In this document: positions 53,206 through 61,849 of the stretch, in pieces | Position numbering within the stretch: position 1 is the first letter of the stretch | How the letters are laid out: every line of letters begins with the position of its first letter | Assembly (NCBI RefSeq): GCF_003259845.1 | Contig: NZ_QLMJ01000019.1 | Location: 62,001-126,000, forward strand | Direction of reading: 5' to 3' | Length of the DNA stretch: 64,000 nt | Source of the DNA: Actinoplanes lutulentus | Lineage (GTDB): Bacteria > Actinomycetota > Actinomycetes > Mycobacteriales > Micromonosporaceae | Made by a program: the position numbers and the translations under genes | Notes under the pieces: model-generated | Databases searched by the model: none | The model's input: the letters and a program-made list of their open reading frames with translations, nothing else | What the model was told of the DNA's origin: nothing

Positions 53206-54200
53206 CAGACCTGCTTTCTCGTGCGAAGGCGAGGGTCGAGCGCTGCTTGCAGAACGTCGACCGTCGTGGTGGTGACGACGAAGACCACCAGCAGGATCAG
53301 GCTCACTGCCAGCACGGCGTTCTGATCCTTCGCGGCGACACTCTGGACCAGCAGAGATCCGAGGCCGCCAAGCCCGAACGCGGACTCGACCACTACGGCT
53401 GAGGCGAACAGGCCCGCGACGGCCAGTGCGGACACGGTGGTGATCGGGATCGCGGCGTTACGCAGGATGTGCCGGCGTAGGACGGCACCGGCCGACAGAC
53501 CGCGGCCGCGCGCTGCTTCCACGTGCGGGCTGCGGCTCTCCGCCGCGACCGACGCGCGGGTCACCTGCGCCACGTACGCCGACCACCCGATGGCCAGCGC
53601 GACAGCCGGGAGAGTGAGCTGGCGGATCGTGGCGGTGAACGATCCGCCGTCGCCGGCCAGGACCGGGAACCAGCCGAGGCGTACGGCGAGGACCGCCACC
53701 AGCGTCTGCGCCGCGACGAACGACGGCACGGCGATACCGGCGGCGGTCAGGGCGGTGACGGGCAGCCGAGCCCACCGAGCGGTGCCGCCGAGCGTGCCCA
53801 CGGCGATACCCACCACGATGATCAGGACGCCGGCGTAGGCCGCGAGCTCCAGGGTCACCGCGAGGCGAGACCCGAGGAGCGCGGACACCGGCTGCTTGTA
53901 GGTCAGCGACGAGCCGAAGTCACCGTGCAGCGCGTTCCACAGCCAGTCGCCGTATTGCACCGGCATCGGGCGGTCGAGCCCGAGGGAGTGACGCAGCGCC
54001 GCGTACTGTTCCGCCGTGGCGCGGGGACCCAGAATCTGCACCGCCGGGTCTCCCGGGGCCAGCAGCAGGGCCGCGTACACGACGAAACTGGCGACGAGCA
54101 CAGTGATCAACGGCGAGGTCAGCCATCGGCTCATCCGCCAGATGCTGGTGAGGGTACGGCGCCGGGTCCGGACTGGTGCCCCTGTCTCGAGCCCTGTCAT
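53205..54200 (-). CDS. Peptide-type ABC transporter permease (DppB/OppB-like)
   Basis: 331 residues. LAPGDPAVQILGPRATAEQ and LGLDRPMPVQYGDWL near the N-terminus are hallmarks of DppB/OppB; about six membrane helices. ATG 54200 overlaps the binding-protein stop codon. Confidence 0.91.
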   Translation of the reverse strand: MTGLETGAPVRTRRRTLTSIWRMSRWLTSPLITVLVASFVVYAALLLAPGDPAVQILGPRATAEQYAALRHSLGLDRPMPVQYGDWLWNALHGDFGSSLTYKQPVSALLGSRLAVTLELAAYAGVLIIVVGIAVGTLGGTARWARLPVTALTAAGIAVPSFVAAQTLVAVLAVRLGWFPVLAGDGGSFTATIRQLTLPAVALAIGWSAYVAQVTRASVAAESRSPHVEAARGRGLSAGAVLRRHILRNAAIPITTVSALAVAGLFASAVVVESAFGLGGLGSLLVQSVAAKDQNAVLAVSLILLVVFVVTTTTVDVLQAALDPRLRTRKQV

Positions 54201-55870
54201 CCGGCTGAGCCGAGTGACGCGAAGGACGGCATGTTCAGGTACGCGAACGAGGTGACGGCGCCGCCGAGGCGCTTGTTGACGAACGCGATCTCGCCGAGCT
54301 GGGCCAGCGCCACCGTGCTGTAGTCCTGTTCCAGGATCGTTTGGGCCGCGATGAGCAGTCTGGCCTGCTCGACCGGGTCGGTGGTGGCCCGGGCCTTGGT
54401 GATCGCGCTGGTCACCTCGGCGTTGTCGTAACCGGTGTAGTTGTAGAAGCTACCGGGCAGTGCGAGGAACGACATGAGTTCCAGCGGCGCGGGGGCGGCG
54501 TTGAAGCCTCCGCCCAGGATGAGATCGATGCCATCGCGTTTGGCCGGGTCGACGGCGGCCTGCTCGAACTCCATCGGCTGGAGCGCGTTGATCTCGATGT
54601 CGAAACCCGCTGCCCCGGCTTGCGCCTGGATCAGCTGCGCGGTACGCGACAGCGTGGCATCGCCGGCGAGAACCGCGAGCACGATCGGTTGCCCGGCGTA
54701 TCCGGCCGAGCGGGCCAGCTGCTGGGCCTCGGTGACCGCCTGTGCCGAGCCGTAGGATCCGCGTTCCGCCTCGAAGCCGGCGTAGGCGTCGCGCCACAAT
54801 TGGCGGGCCCGCGGGGAGACCGCGCCGTTGTCCCATACGTCTTTGTTGAGGGCGGTGTAGTTCGGGGTGGCACTGCCGGCGTACCCGACCTGGGTGATGG
54901 TTTTGACGTCCAGGCTCATGTAGAGCGCTCTGCGGACGTCGCGGTCGGCGAGCGGACCGGCGGACCGTGCTGCGGACAGCGCCAGATACAGCTGACTCGG
55001 TGTGCCGAACACCAGATTGCCGCTCGTGGTCTTCTGCAGCGTCGGGATCATCGCGGCGGGAACCTCGTAGGCGCCGTCCAGCTCTCCGGTCGCCAGTGCC
55101 TGTGCGAGGCTGGTCGAGTCGGTAATGAAACGCAGCCGTACCGTCTGAACCTTGGGTTTGCGGGTGCTGTCCCAATACGTCGGGTTCGCGGCCAGGGTGA
55201 TCGACTGGCCGGACTCCCAGGACCGCACCCGGTACGGTCCGGTGCACATCACGCCCTCGGCAGCGTTGCCAAGACCGGTTCCGGCCTTCTCCGAGAACGC
55301 CTTCTGCTGGATCGCACCGGCGAAGGTCGCCAGCTCGACCGGCAGAAGCGCGTCGGGCGCGGAAAGCTTGACCGTGACGCGCTGCGGCGTGGTCGCGGTG
55401 ATCGACGCGATGCCGGCGAGCGTGCTGCTGACAACGCTGGTAGGTGCCGCGGCGTGCTCCAGGCTCCAGACCACGTCGGCGGCGGTCAGCGGTGCACCGT
55501 CCCAGAAGGTGATGCCGGGCTTGAGGTCGTAGACCAGTGTCAACGGGTCGGGCTGGCTGGCGGTGGCGAGATTGGGGCTGATCGAGTAATCCGCTTCCAT
55601 CCGGACCAGCGGTTCGCAGAGGTTCATCGCGACCAGGGAGCTGCTGTAGTTGGCGGTGTTGGGCGGGTCGATGGTGGTCGGCTCGCCGTACGGCAGTCCC
55701 CAGGTGATGGAGTCGACGTCGCCGTTCGCGGTGCCGAAGGTGCTGACTGCCGAGGGCAGGGCGGCCGGCGTCGCGGTGCCGGAGGAGGCGGAACTGCAGG
55801 CGGCGAGAGTGAGCACGGCAGCGAGACCGGCGGTCATCAACCGGCCGGGCCGGAAACCTGAACTGGTCAT
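54197..55870 (-). CDS. Peptide-type ABC transporter substrate-binding lipoprotein
   Basis: 557 residues, SBP_bac_5-like. Signal peptide with lipobox LAAC followed by Ser/Ala linker. The typical LTLVYDLKPGITFWDGAPLT and AADVVWSLEH segments are present. Family members bind peptides, nickel chelates or other amides. Starts 22 bp after the amidase gene. With the amidase and CoA ligase upstream, an amide- or peptide-bearing carboxylate is the likely cargo. Confidence 0.9.
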   Translation of the reverse strand: MTSSGFRPGRLMTAGLAAVLTLAACSSASSGTATPAALPSAVSTFGTANGDVDSITWGLPYGEPTTIDPPNTANYSSSLVAMNLCEPLVRMEADYSISPNLATASQPDPLTLVYDLKPGITFWDGAPLTAADVVWSLEHAAAPTSVVSSTLAGIASITATTPQRVTVKLSAPDALLPVELATFAGAIQQKAFSEKAGTGLGNAAEGVMCTGPYRVRSWESGQSITLAANPTYWDSTRKPKVQTVRLRFITDSTSLAQALATGELDGAYEVPAAMIPTLQKTTSGNLVFGTPSQLYLALSAARSAGPLADRDVRRALYMSLDVKTITQVGYAGSATPNYTALNKDVWDNGAVSPRARQLWRDAYAGFEAERGSYGSAQAVTEAQQLARSAGYAGQPIVLAVLAGDATLSRTAQLIQAQAGAAGFDIEINALQPMEFEQAAVDPAKRDGIDLILGGGFNAAPAPLELMSFLALPGSFYNYTGYDNAEVTSAITKARATTDPVEQARLLIAAQTILEQDYSTVALAQLGEIAFVNKRLGGAVTSFAYLNMPSFASLGSAG

Positions 55871-55892
55871 GTGGGGTCCATCCCGTATGAAG

Positions 55893-57323
55893 TCAAATGT
55901 GGGGGTGCCGGGTGTGCCAGGGGGTTGCCGCCTCGTAGGCGGCGGCCATGCGCAGAACCTGAGCGTCGGCGTGCGCCGCTCCGATGAACTGCAGCCCGAC
56001 CGGCAGACCGGAGCTGAACCCGCAGGGCAGTGTCAGCGCTGGCAGCCCGGCGTGGCTGGGAGGTTCGGTGAGCCGGTGGAAGTCCAGGGCGGGGCGGCGC
56101 ACCGGTTGACCGTCGACGTCCGCGTTGCCAGCGAGCGCGCCGGGGTGGTCGAAGGCGACAAGCGGCATGGTCGGGGTCACCAGCAGGTCGCGGCCGTTCA
56201 GAGCCGCGTTGAATCCGGCAGCGATCTTGCTTCGGGTCTCGGTCGCGGTCCGCCAGTAGTCGATCGCCGACATGCCACGGGCATGGTCGGCGATCTCCAG
56301 CATGATCGGGTGCAGGAGACCGTCGTCCCAGCCGGCCTGGGCGCGAAGCTGGTCGACGAAGTCCGCCGCGCTGGGGCTCCAGAACGCCAGGAAGTAGTCG
56401 ATCGGATCCGGCAGCTGCATCTCGACCTCGGTGACGACGGCCCCGAGGTCGCGTAGTCGATCCAGCGCCTCGCGGAAGGTGCGTTCGACGTCGGCGGCGA
56501 TCGGCCCGAGGCCGAAGTGGGTGGCTGCGGCGATCCGTGCCCCGGTGAGGTCCGGGTGCCCGACCGCGTCGAGGAAGAGCCGGGGATCCGCAGCCGGCAG
56601 GCTGAGTGGATCGCCCGGGTGCGGGCCGGCCGTGACCGACAGCAGCAGCGCCGCGTCAGCGACCGAGCGGGTCAATGGTCCGCTGGAGCTCACACCGTCG
56701 TAGGCGGCCTCGCTCGAGGGGATTCGCCCGGCGGACGGTTTGAGGCCGACCGTGCCGCAGCAGGACGCCGGAACGCGGATCGACCCGCCGCCGTCATTTC
56801 CCCAGGCCAGCGGTGCGACACCGGCGGCGACGCTGGCCGCGGCGCCGCCGCTCGAGCCCCCGGCGGTCTTCGCGAGGTTCCACGGGTTGTTGGTGACGCC
56901 GGTGAGCCGACTGTCGGTGACACCGAGCATCCCGAATTCGGGGGTGGTGGTCTTCCCGACCAGGATCGCGCCGGCAGCTTTTAAGCGTGCCCAGTCGGCG
57001 GAGTCGTGGCCGGGCACGTGGTCGCTGAAGGTGACGGTGCCGTACGTGGTCCGGACGCCGGCGGTGTCGATCAAGTCCTTGACCGTGATCGGCAGCCCGG
57101 TCAGCGGCGGAAGTTCGTCGAAGGGGGTATTGGCCATCCGGCGCTCGGCTTGCACGGCCTGGTCGCGAGCCTGCTCCGCGGTGATGGTGACGAAGGCGTT
57201 GAGCGCCGGTTCGGTAGCTTCCAGACGGTCCAGGACGGCGTCCATGAGTTCGACCGGGGACAATTCCTTCCGGGCGTACAGCTCACGTACTTCGGTCGCG
57301 GTGAGCCAGTGCAGGTCGGTCAT
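55893..57323 (-). CDS. Amidase (amidase-signature family)
   Basis: 476 residues, cytosolic. Catalytic Lys82 (TVKDLID), the cis-serine region GGSSGG (155-160) and nucleophile Ser181 in NDGGGSIRVPA are all present, unlike the altered nucleophile motif of the secreted amidase at 10049. ATG 57323 has GGAGG and overlaps the upstream gene stop as ATGA. It hydrolyses an amide to an acid plus ammonia or amine; with a CoA ligase two genes upstream, the acid is probably then activated. Confidence 0.9.
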   Translation of the reverse strand: MTDLHWLTATEVRELYARKELSPVELMDAVLDRLEATEPALNAFVTITAEQARDQAVQAERRMANTPFDELPPLTGLPITVKDLIDTAGVRTTYGTVTFSDHVPGHDSADWARLKAAGAILVGKTTTPEFGMLGVTDSRLTGVTNNPWNLAKTAGGSSGGAAASVAAGVAPLAWGNDGGGSIRVPASCCGTVGLKPSAGRIPSSEAAYDGVSSSGPLTRSVADAALLLSVTAGPHPGDPLSLPAADPRLFLDAVGHPDLTGARIAAATHFGLGPIAADVERTFREALDRLRDLGAVVTEVEMQLPDPIDYFLAFWSPSAADFVDQLRAQAGWDDGLLHPIMLEIADHARGMSAIDYWRTATETRSKIAAGFNAALNGRDLLVTPTMPLVAFDHPGALAGNADVDGQPVRRPALDFHRLTEPPSHAGLPALTLPCGFSSGLPVGLQFIGAAHADAQVLRMAAAYEAATPWHTRHPHI

Positions 57324-57778
57324 GATTCCTCCGTGATATCCCAGTGAACCCACCACTGGGCTACCATTGCGGGCTTGTCGCGGCCCTGGATTTCGATGGC
57401 GCAGTCGAGCAGCAGGCGGTATGCGCCACCCGGACGTGGGACGACCTGCGCGACGGTGCCGACCAGGCGGATCGCTTCGGTGACACGTACCGGGCTGACG
57501 AACCTGATCCGGTCGAAGCCGTAGTTCCATCCGCCCACCGAGGCGCCAGTGAGGCGAATCAGGGGGTTGGACAGGTGATCCAGCAGGGCCAGCAGGTGGA
57601 AGCCCTCCACCAGGCCGTCGGGATAGACGTCAGCGAACTGATGCGTGTTCTGGTCGGTGTAGGTGGCGTGGTCGAATTCGTCGAGTACGGCGGGGTCGAG
57701 GGTGAACCAGTCGCCTTCGAAGTGGCGCCCGGCGAGGCTGACGGCCTCATCGAAGGGGACGGCGAGGGAGCTGGTCAC
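57320..57778 (-). CDS. MaoC/NodN-like hotdog-fold hydratase
   Basis: 152 residues. FDHATYTDQNTHQF and DGLVEGFHLLALLDHL fit the MaoC-type hydratase motif with its Asp/His pair. Likely adds water to an enoyl-CoA. Overlaps neighbours by ATGA at both ends, directly after the acyl-CoA ligase gene. Confidence 0.82.
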   Translation of the reverse strand: MTSSLAVPFDEAVSLAGRHFEGDWFTLDPAVLDEFDHATYTDQNTHQFADVYPDGLVEGFHLLALLDHLSNPLIRLTGASVGGWNYGFDRIRFVSPVRVTEAIRLVGTVAQVVPRPGGAYRLLLDCAIEIQGRDKPAMVAQWWVHWDITEES

Positions 57779-59907
57779 TTCGACTCCTCGGGTTCGCAGG
57801 TGATGAACAGGGCGTCAACGAGCACCGGAAGTCCCGTGCCGGGATGCACTATCACCGGGTTGAGGTCGCCTTCGGCGAGGACTCCTGCGAAGTCGTTCGC
57901 CAGCCAGGCGAGGCGGTCGACGACGTCGAGCAGCGGTTGTACGTCGGTGGCCGGAAGCAGGTTGCGGTAGCCGGCCAGCAGCTTGCCCAGCTGGGTCTCG
58001 GCGAGCAGTGCTGCCGCTTCGCCGGCGAGCAGGGGTGCCAGTCCGATGGCGACGTCGGGTTCGAGTTCGACGAGGGTGCCGCCGCGGCCGACCAGCACGG
58101 TCGGGCCGAACACCGGGTCGGTGGCGAATCCGACGACCACTTCGACGCCTGCCTCGACCTGCTGCTGGATCTCGAAGCCATCGATGACCGCGTCGGGGTG
58201 TGTCTGGCGGACCGCGTTCTCGATCCGGGTGATCGACGTACGCAGCGACTGCTCGTCGCGGATGTCCAGTTCCACGGCGCCGATATCGGATCGGTGGGCG
58301 ACATCCGGCGACGCCACCTTCACGACGACCGGGTACCGCTGGCAGGCCCACTGCGCGGCGGCGTCGGCATCCGGGGCGATCGTGGCGTCGACGACAGGCA
58401 ACCCGTAGGCGTCCAGCAGGGCGCGAACCAGGTCCACCGGCAGCGGGCCGTTCACCCGGGAGCGCAGCGCGGCGATCTCCTCCGCGGAGGGCAGGTATGA
58501 CGGTCGCGAGGGCGCGTCAGGAACCGGCCGGCTGTTGCCGGCCAGGGCGCTCAGGGCCGCGAACCCGTTGCCGATGCCCCGAAGCAGCGGCACCTGGGAG
58601 CCGAGCCGCTCGCGAACGACCGGGTGGGTCGCGTACGAGGAACTGGAGACCGCGACCAGCGGCTTGCCGTAACCCTCATCGGCGAGGTTGCGCAGCAGTT
58701 CGCAGACATCGTCGAAGTAGTCGGCCTCGCCTTTGGTGAGTCCCTGATGCGCTTCCATAATCAGCATGACGGAGCCGACCTCGGGATCGCGGCCGAGAGC
58801 CCGCAACGCCACCTCATAGGCGTCGTCGTCGGCCAATGGACTGGCACCGGCGTCGAGGGGATTGTTGATCGCTGCCCCCGGAAGCGCCTCTCCGAGAACG
58901 ACCTGCACGTCGGGGCTGAACGACGGCAGGGTCACGCCGTGCCGGGTGCTCAGATCGGCGGCCAGGCCGGCCTCCCCACCGGAGTCGGTGACCACGGCGA
59001 CCTGCCGCGAGGCCGGGCGAGGAAGGTCGGGGGTGGACAGGCACGCCAGCGCGGAGGCGAGTTCGTCGTAGTCGTCGACGAGCGGCACGTCCAGCCGCGT
59101 GAACAGGGCGCGGTAGGCGGCGTCCTGGCCGGCGAGCGCTCCGGTGTGTGCCTTGGCCGCGGTCGATCCGAGCGCGGTACGGCCCACCTTCAACGCGACG
59201 AGCGGCTTTCCGGCCTGCCGCAGCGCGCGGGCGGCGCTGACGAAGGCGGGCAGGTCACGGATCGACTCGAGGACCAGGCCAACGGCGGTCGTCGCGTCGT
59301 CGAAGGCGAGCCAGTGCAGATAGTCGGCGCAGGTCAGGTCGATCTCGTTGCCGGTAGACACGATCTTGGAGAAGCCGACCGCCTCGGTGGCGCGGGTGAG
59401 AAACGTCGCCGATCCGGACTGGGACACCAGCGCCACGCCGCCACGTTCCTGGCTCACCAGGGTGTCCTCGTAGAACCACAGCGCCACGTCGTCGGTGACG
59501 TTGATCGTTCCCATGCAGTTGGGGCCGTGGATGACCATGTCAGCGGTGGCGGCGAAGGCGTACAACTCGGCGAGTTGAGTCTCGGTGAACCCGGCGGAGG
59601 GGATCATCGCGGCTTTGCAGCCTCGGCTCTGCAACGTGTGCAGGATGGGCAGGACGGCCGCGGCGGGCAGCGACAGCAGCGCTACGTCAAGATCCGCGGG
59701 CGGTTCGCTGACGGCGGTGAGACCCTCGACCACGTCCGCTCGGGGATGCACCACCACCACGTCGTCGCTGCGGGATCCGCTGCGCAGGTTGCCGAGCGCG
59801 AAGTTGCCGCTCTTGCCGCCGACGGCGGAGGCGCCCAGGACCGCGACGCGGCGCGGTCGCAGGATCGCCTCCACTCCCCGGAGGCGTCGATCGTTGATGG
59901 TCAGCAC
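57775..59907 (-). CDS. ADP-forming acyl-CoA synthetase (Acs/Acd family)
   Basis: 710 residues, a fusion of alpha and beta parts: CoA-binding domain (RVAVLGASAVGGKSGN), succinyl-CoA-ligase-like middle with the phosphohistidine-region motif KAHTGALAGQ, and a C-terminal ATP-grasp domain (YPVVVKVASPDVAHRSDIGA, GRGGTLVELEPD). It activates a carboxylic acid to its CoA ester using ATP and yielding ADP. GTG 59907 has GGGAG at five bases. First gene of the eight-gene operon, behind a TetR-type palindrome. Confidence 0.88.
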   Translation of the reverse strand: MLTINDRRLRGVEAILRPRRVAVLGASAVGGKSGNFALGNLRSGSRSDDVVVVHPRADVVEGLTAVSEPPADLDVALLSLPAAAVLPILHTLQSRGCKAAMIPSAGFTETQLAELYAFAATADMVIHGPNCMGTINVTDDVALWFYEDTLVSQERGGVALVSQSGSATFLTRATEAVGFSKIVSTGNEIDLTCADYLHWLAFDDATTAVGLVLESIRDLPAFVSAARALRQAGKPLVALKVGRTALGSTAAKAHTGALAGQDAAYRALFTRLDVPLVDDYDELASALACLSTPDLPRPASRQVAVVTDSGGEAGLAADLSTRHGVTLPSFSPDVQVVLGEALPGAAINNPLDAGASPLADDDAYEVALRALGRDPEVGSVMLIMEAHQGLTKGEADYFDDVCELLRNLADEGYGKPLVAVSSSSYATHPVVRERLGSQVPLLRGIGNGFAALSALAGNSRPVPDAPSRPSYLPSAEEIAALRSRVNGPLPVDLVRALLDAYGLPVVDATIAPDADAAAQWACQRYPVVVKVASPDVAHRSDIGAVELDIRDEQSLRTSITRIENAVRQTHPDAVIDGFEIQQQVEAGVEVVVGFATDPVFGPTVLVGRGGTLVELEPDVAIGLAPLLAGEAAALLAETQLGKLLAGYRNLLPATDVQPLLDVVDRLAWLANDFAGVLAEGDLNPVIVHPGTGLPVLVDALFITCEPEESK

Positions 59908-59943
59908 GGGACTCCCTTGAGCGCGGCGGTACAAGACGAGCTA

Positions 59944-59963
59944 TGTACAACACGTGATGTACA
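59944..59963. promoter_or_regulatory. TetR-type operator palindrome
   Basis: TGTACAACACGTGATGTACA is symmetric at 18 of 20 positions around a CACGTG centre. It lies 37 bp upstream of the acyl-CoA synthetase start and between that operon and the divergent TetR gene at 60090. A further TGTATA half-site follows near 59972. Confidence 0.65.
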
Positions 59964-60089
59964 CAGCCCTTTGTATAGTGGCCTCGTTCACCGCAAAGCA
60001 AGAGTCGTAACAGATCATTTACGGAGAGCGGCCGGTTGCCAGCGGGCGCTCGACCCCGGATCGCGGCCCTGCTGACCAGGACGGAGGCC

Positions 60090-60668
60090 GTGATTCCCGC
60101 ACCGATCGACCGAAGCGTCCGGATCCGCGAGATCCGTGACGCCAGTTTCCGGATCTTGAGTGCGCACGGCCCGAAGGCGCTCACGTTGCGGCGCCTCGCC
60201 GAAGAACTCGGCGGATCGAGCACCCTCGTGACGCACATCTTCGGCACCAGATCAGCGCTGCTGCGCGGGATCACCGAGAGCGCGATCGAGGATTACGACG
60301 AGGAGATCGCCCAGCTCGAGCAGGGCGCGGACGCCCGGCAGCGGCTACGGATCCTGCTGGAGTGGATGCTGCCGCTCGACGAGGAGCAGGCACGGGCCGA
60401 ACGGGGACGGATCATGCTGGTCGGCCACTCGGACCGACACCTCGGCGTCACCGATTTCTCGCTGCGCATGGAGCACAAGATGCGCCAGCTACTGCGTACG
60501 CACCTTCGTGAGCTGGTGAACGACGGCGAGGTCGAGGACACGGTGGAGTACGTCCGCGTGTTCACCAACGGTGTGGTCCTGTCCGCTGCGGAACGCCCCT
60601 CATCATGGAGCGCCGACCGTCAGCAGCGGGTCGTCGATCAGCTGTTACGCAGGCTCGGGATCAGCTGA
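60090..60668 (+). CDS. TetR-family transcriptional regulator
   Basis: 192 residues. N-terminal HTH LTLRRLAEELGGSSTLVTHI; C-terminal ligand domain with ITESAIEDYDEEIAQLEQGA. GTG 60090 has GGAGG upstream and gives the same N-terminus (PAPIDR.VR.REIRDA) as its neighbour at 60688. Divergent from the acyl-CoA operon with the TetR-type palindrome between, so the probable repressor of that operon. A CoA thioester or its free acid is the plausible inducer. Confidence 0.85.
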   Translation: MIPAPIDRSVRIREIRDASFRILSAHGPKALTLRRLAEELGGSSTLVTHIFGTRSALLRGITESAIEDYDEEIAQLEQGADARQRLRILLEWMLPLDEEQARAERGRIMLVGHSDRHLGVTDFSLRMEHKMRQLLRTHLRELVNDGEVEDTVEYVRVFTNGVVLSAAERPSSWSADRQQRVVDQLLRRLGIS

Positions 60669-61089
60669 TGACTCTTCGCGTCCCGGCTCACGCGACGCCG
60701 AGAAGCTCCAAAGTGTGCTGCAACAGCTTCTGCTGCCGTTTCGTATCCCACAGCGTCGGATGCTCCGCCACGGACAGGACGACCCCGTTGGTGAACACCC
60801 GCAGGAACTCGACCGTCTCGTCGACGTCCTCCTCGTCGACCAGCCCGGTCAGATGCGAACGCAGCAGCTCCCGCATCTTGCGGTCCATCGCCACGAAGAA
60901 CTCACCGACGTTGAGATCGGATTCGGCGTGGCCGATCAGCATCACCCGGCCGCGCTCGGCGCGTACCTGTTCCTCGTCGAGCGGCAGCATCCACTCCAGC
61001 AGGATCCGCAGCCGCTGCCGGGCGTCCGCGCCCTGCTCGAGCTGGGCGATCTCCTCGTCGTAGTCCTCGATCGCGCTCTCGGTGATCCC
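60267..61089. repeat. 124-bp inverted repeat shared by two TetR genes
   Basis: Bases 60267-60390 and the complement of 60966-61089 agree at 121 of 124 positions; the three differences are all synonymous third-codon positions (Asp, Leu, Glu). The flanking parts of the two genes are clearly more diverged. Confidence 0.85.
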
Positions 61090-61263
61090 CTTGAGTAGCT
61101 CCGCGCGGTTGGCGAAGAAGTGGGTGACCAGAGTGCTGGACCCGCCGAGCTCGGTGGCCAGGCCTCGGATGGTCAAGGCGGCTGGGCCCCGCTCGCTGAG
61201 CAACCGGAAGGCGGCATCCCGAATCTCCCGGACGCGGACATCACGGTCGATCGGCGCGGGCAT
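60688..61263 (-). CDS. TetR-family transcriptional regulator, paralogue of the 60090 gene
   Basis: 191 residues. HTH LTIRGLATELGGSSTLVTHF; a central block identical in protein sequence to the neighbouring TetR. ATG 61263 with GGAGG. Convergent with the other TetR, stops 20 bp apart. The HTH and C-terminus differ from its twin, so the two may recognise related but different operators or ligands. A 12-bp palindrome CGGAACGTTCCG at 61312-61323 is a possible operator for it. Confidence 0.85.
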   Translation of the reverse strand: MPAPIDRDVRVREIRDAAFRLLSERGPAALTIRGLATELGGSSTLVTHFFANRAELLKGITESAIEDYDEEIAQLEQGADARQRLRILLEWMLPLDEEQVRAERGRVMLIGHAESDLNVGEFFVAMDRKMRELLRSHLTGLVDEEDVDETVEFLRVFTNGVVLSVAEHPTLWDTKRQQKLLQHTLELLGVA

Positions 61264-61849
61264 CGAGAGCCTCCTTGCAGCGAAGCATGCCTTGACCTTA
61301 GTCAGAGATCCCGGAACGTTCCGCGGGCGGTGTCCGGCAATGGGCACGGATCCGCCGCCGGAGAGCACGGATCCGAGTCGGAGCTCGGCGACTGTTCGCA
61401 GTTGTCCCCAGCGACGTCTGCACACCCGGATCGGTCGCCTCGTATCGCCGGTCCGGCTGAACCCCTCGGGTCATCAGCGGCAAGACCGAACACGCCCTAT
61501 CGCTGGCGGTTGTGAATTGCGGAATCGCCCAGCAGTTGCGAACTTGACGGCGGGTGACGACACATCCCCAAAAGCGTCCTAGGACAAGGGAGATCCCCGG
61601 TAGTTGTCAGAGGACATAACTGCGGTTCGAGCTGCGCGAGCGGCGCCAGCCACCGGAGCACTTCGTCGATATCCTCCTCGGCGTACTTGAGGTTGAAACG
61701 TCACCGCGGTAATCCGTAGCCGCGATGATCGGCGTGAAGCGCTCGGATCCGCGCGAGGAACTGCTCGTCGTCCGCGGCTCGGTGCTACCGGGCGGTTTCG
61801 GTGGCCAGGGGACACCCGCCGGGAGGAACTCGCCTCACCTTCACAGTGA
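61264..61849. other. Gene-poor region upstream of recombinase remnants
   Basis: About 590 bp without a supported gene. It contains the TetR promoter with palindrome CGGAACGTTCCG (61312-61323), an imperfect inverted repeat GTCCTAGGACAA (61577-61588)/TTGTCAGAGGAC (about 61603-61614), and on the minus strand a protein-like fragment (YAEEDIDEVLRWLAPLAQLE, about 61630-61695) that may be a gene remnant. Confidence 0.4.
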
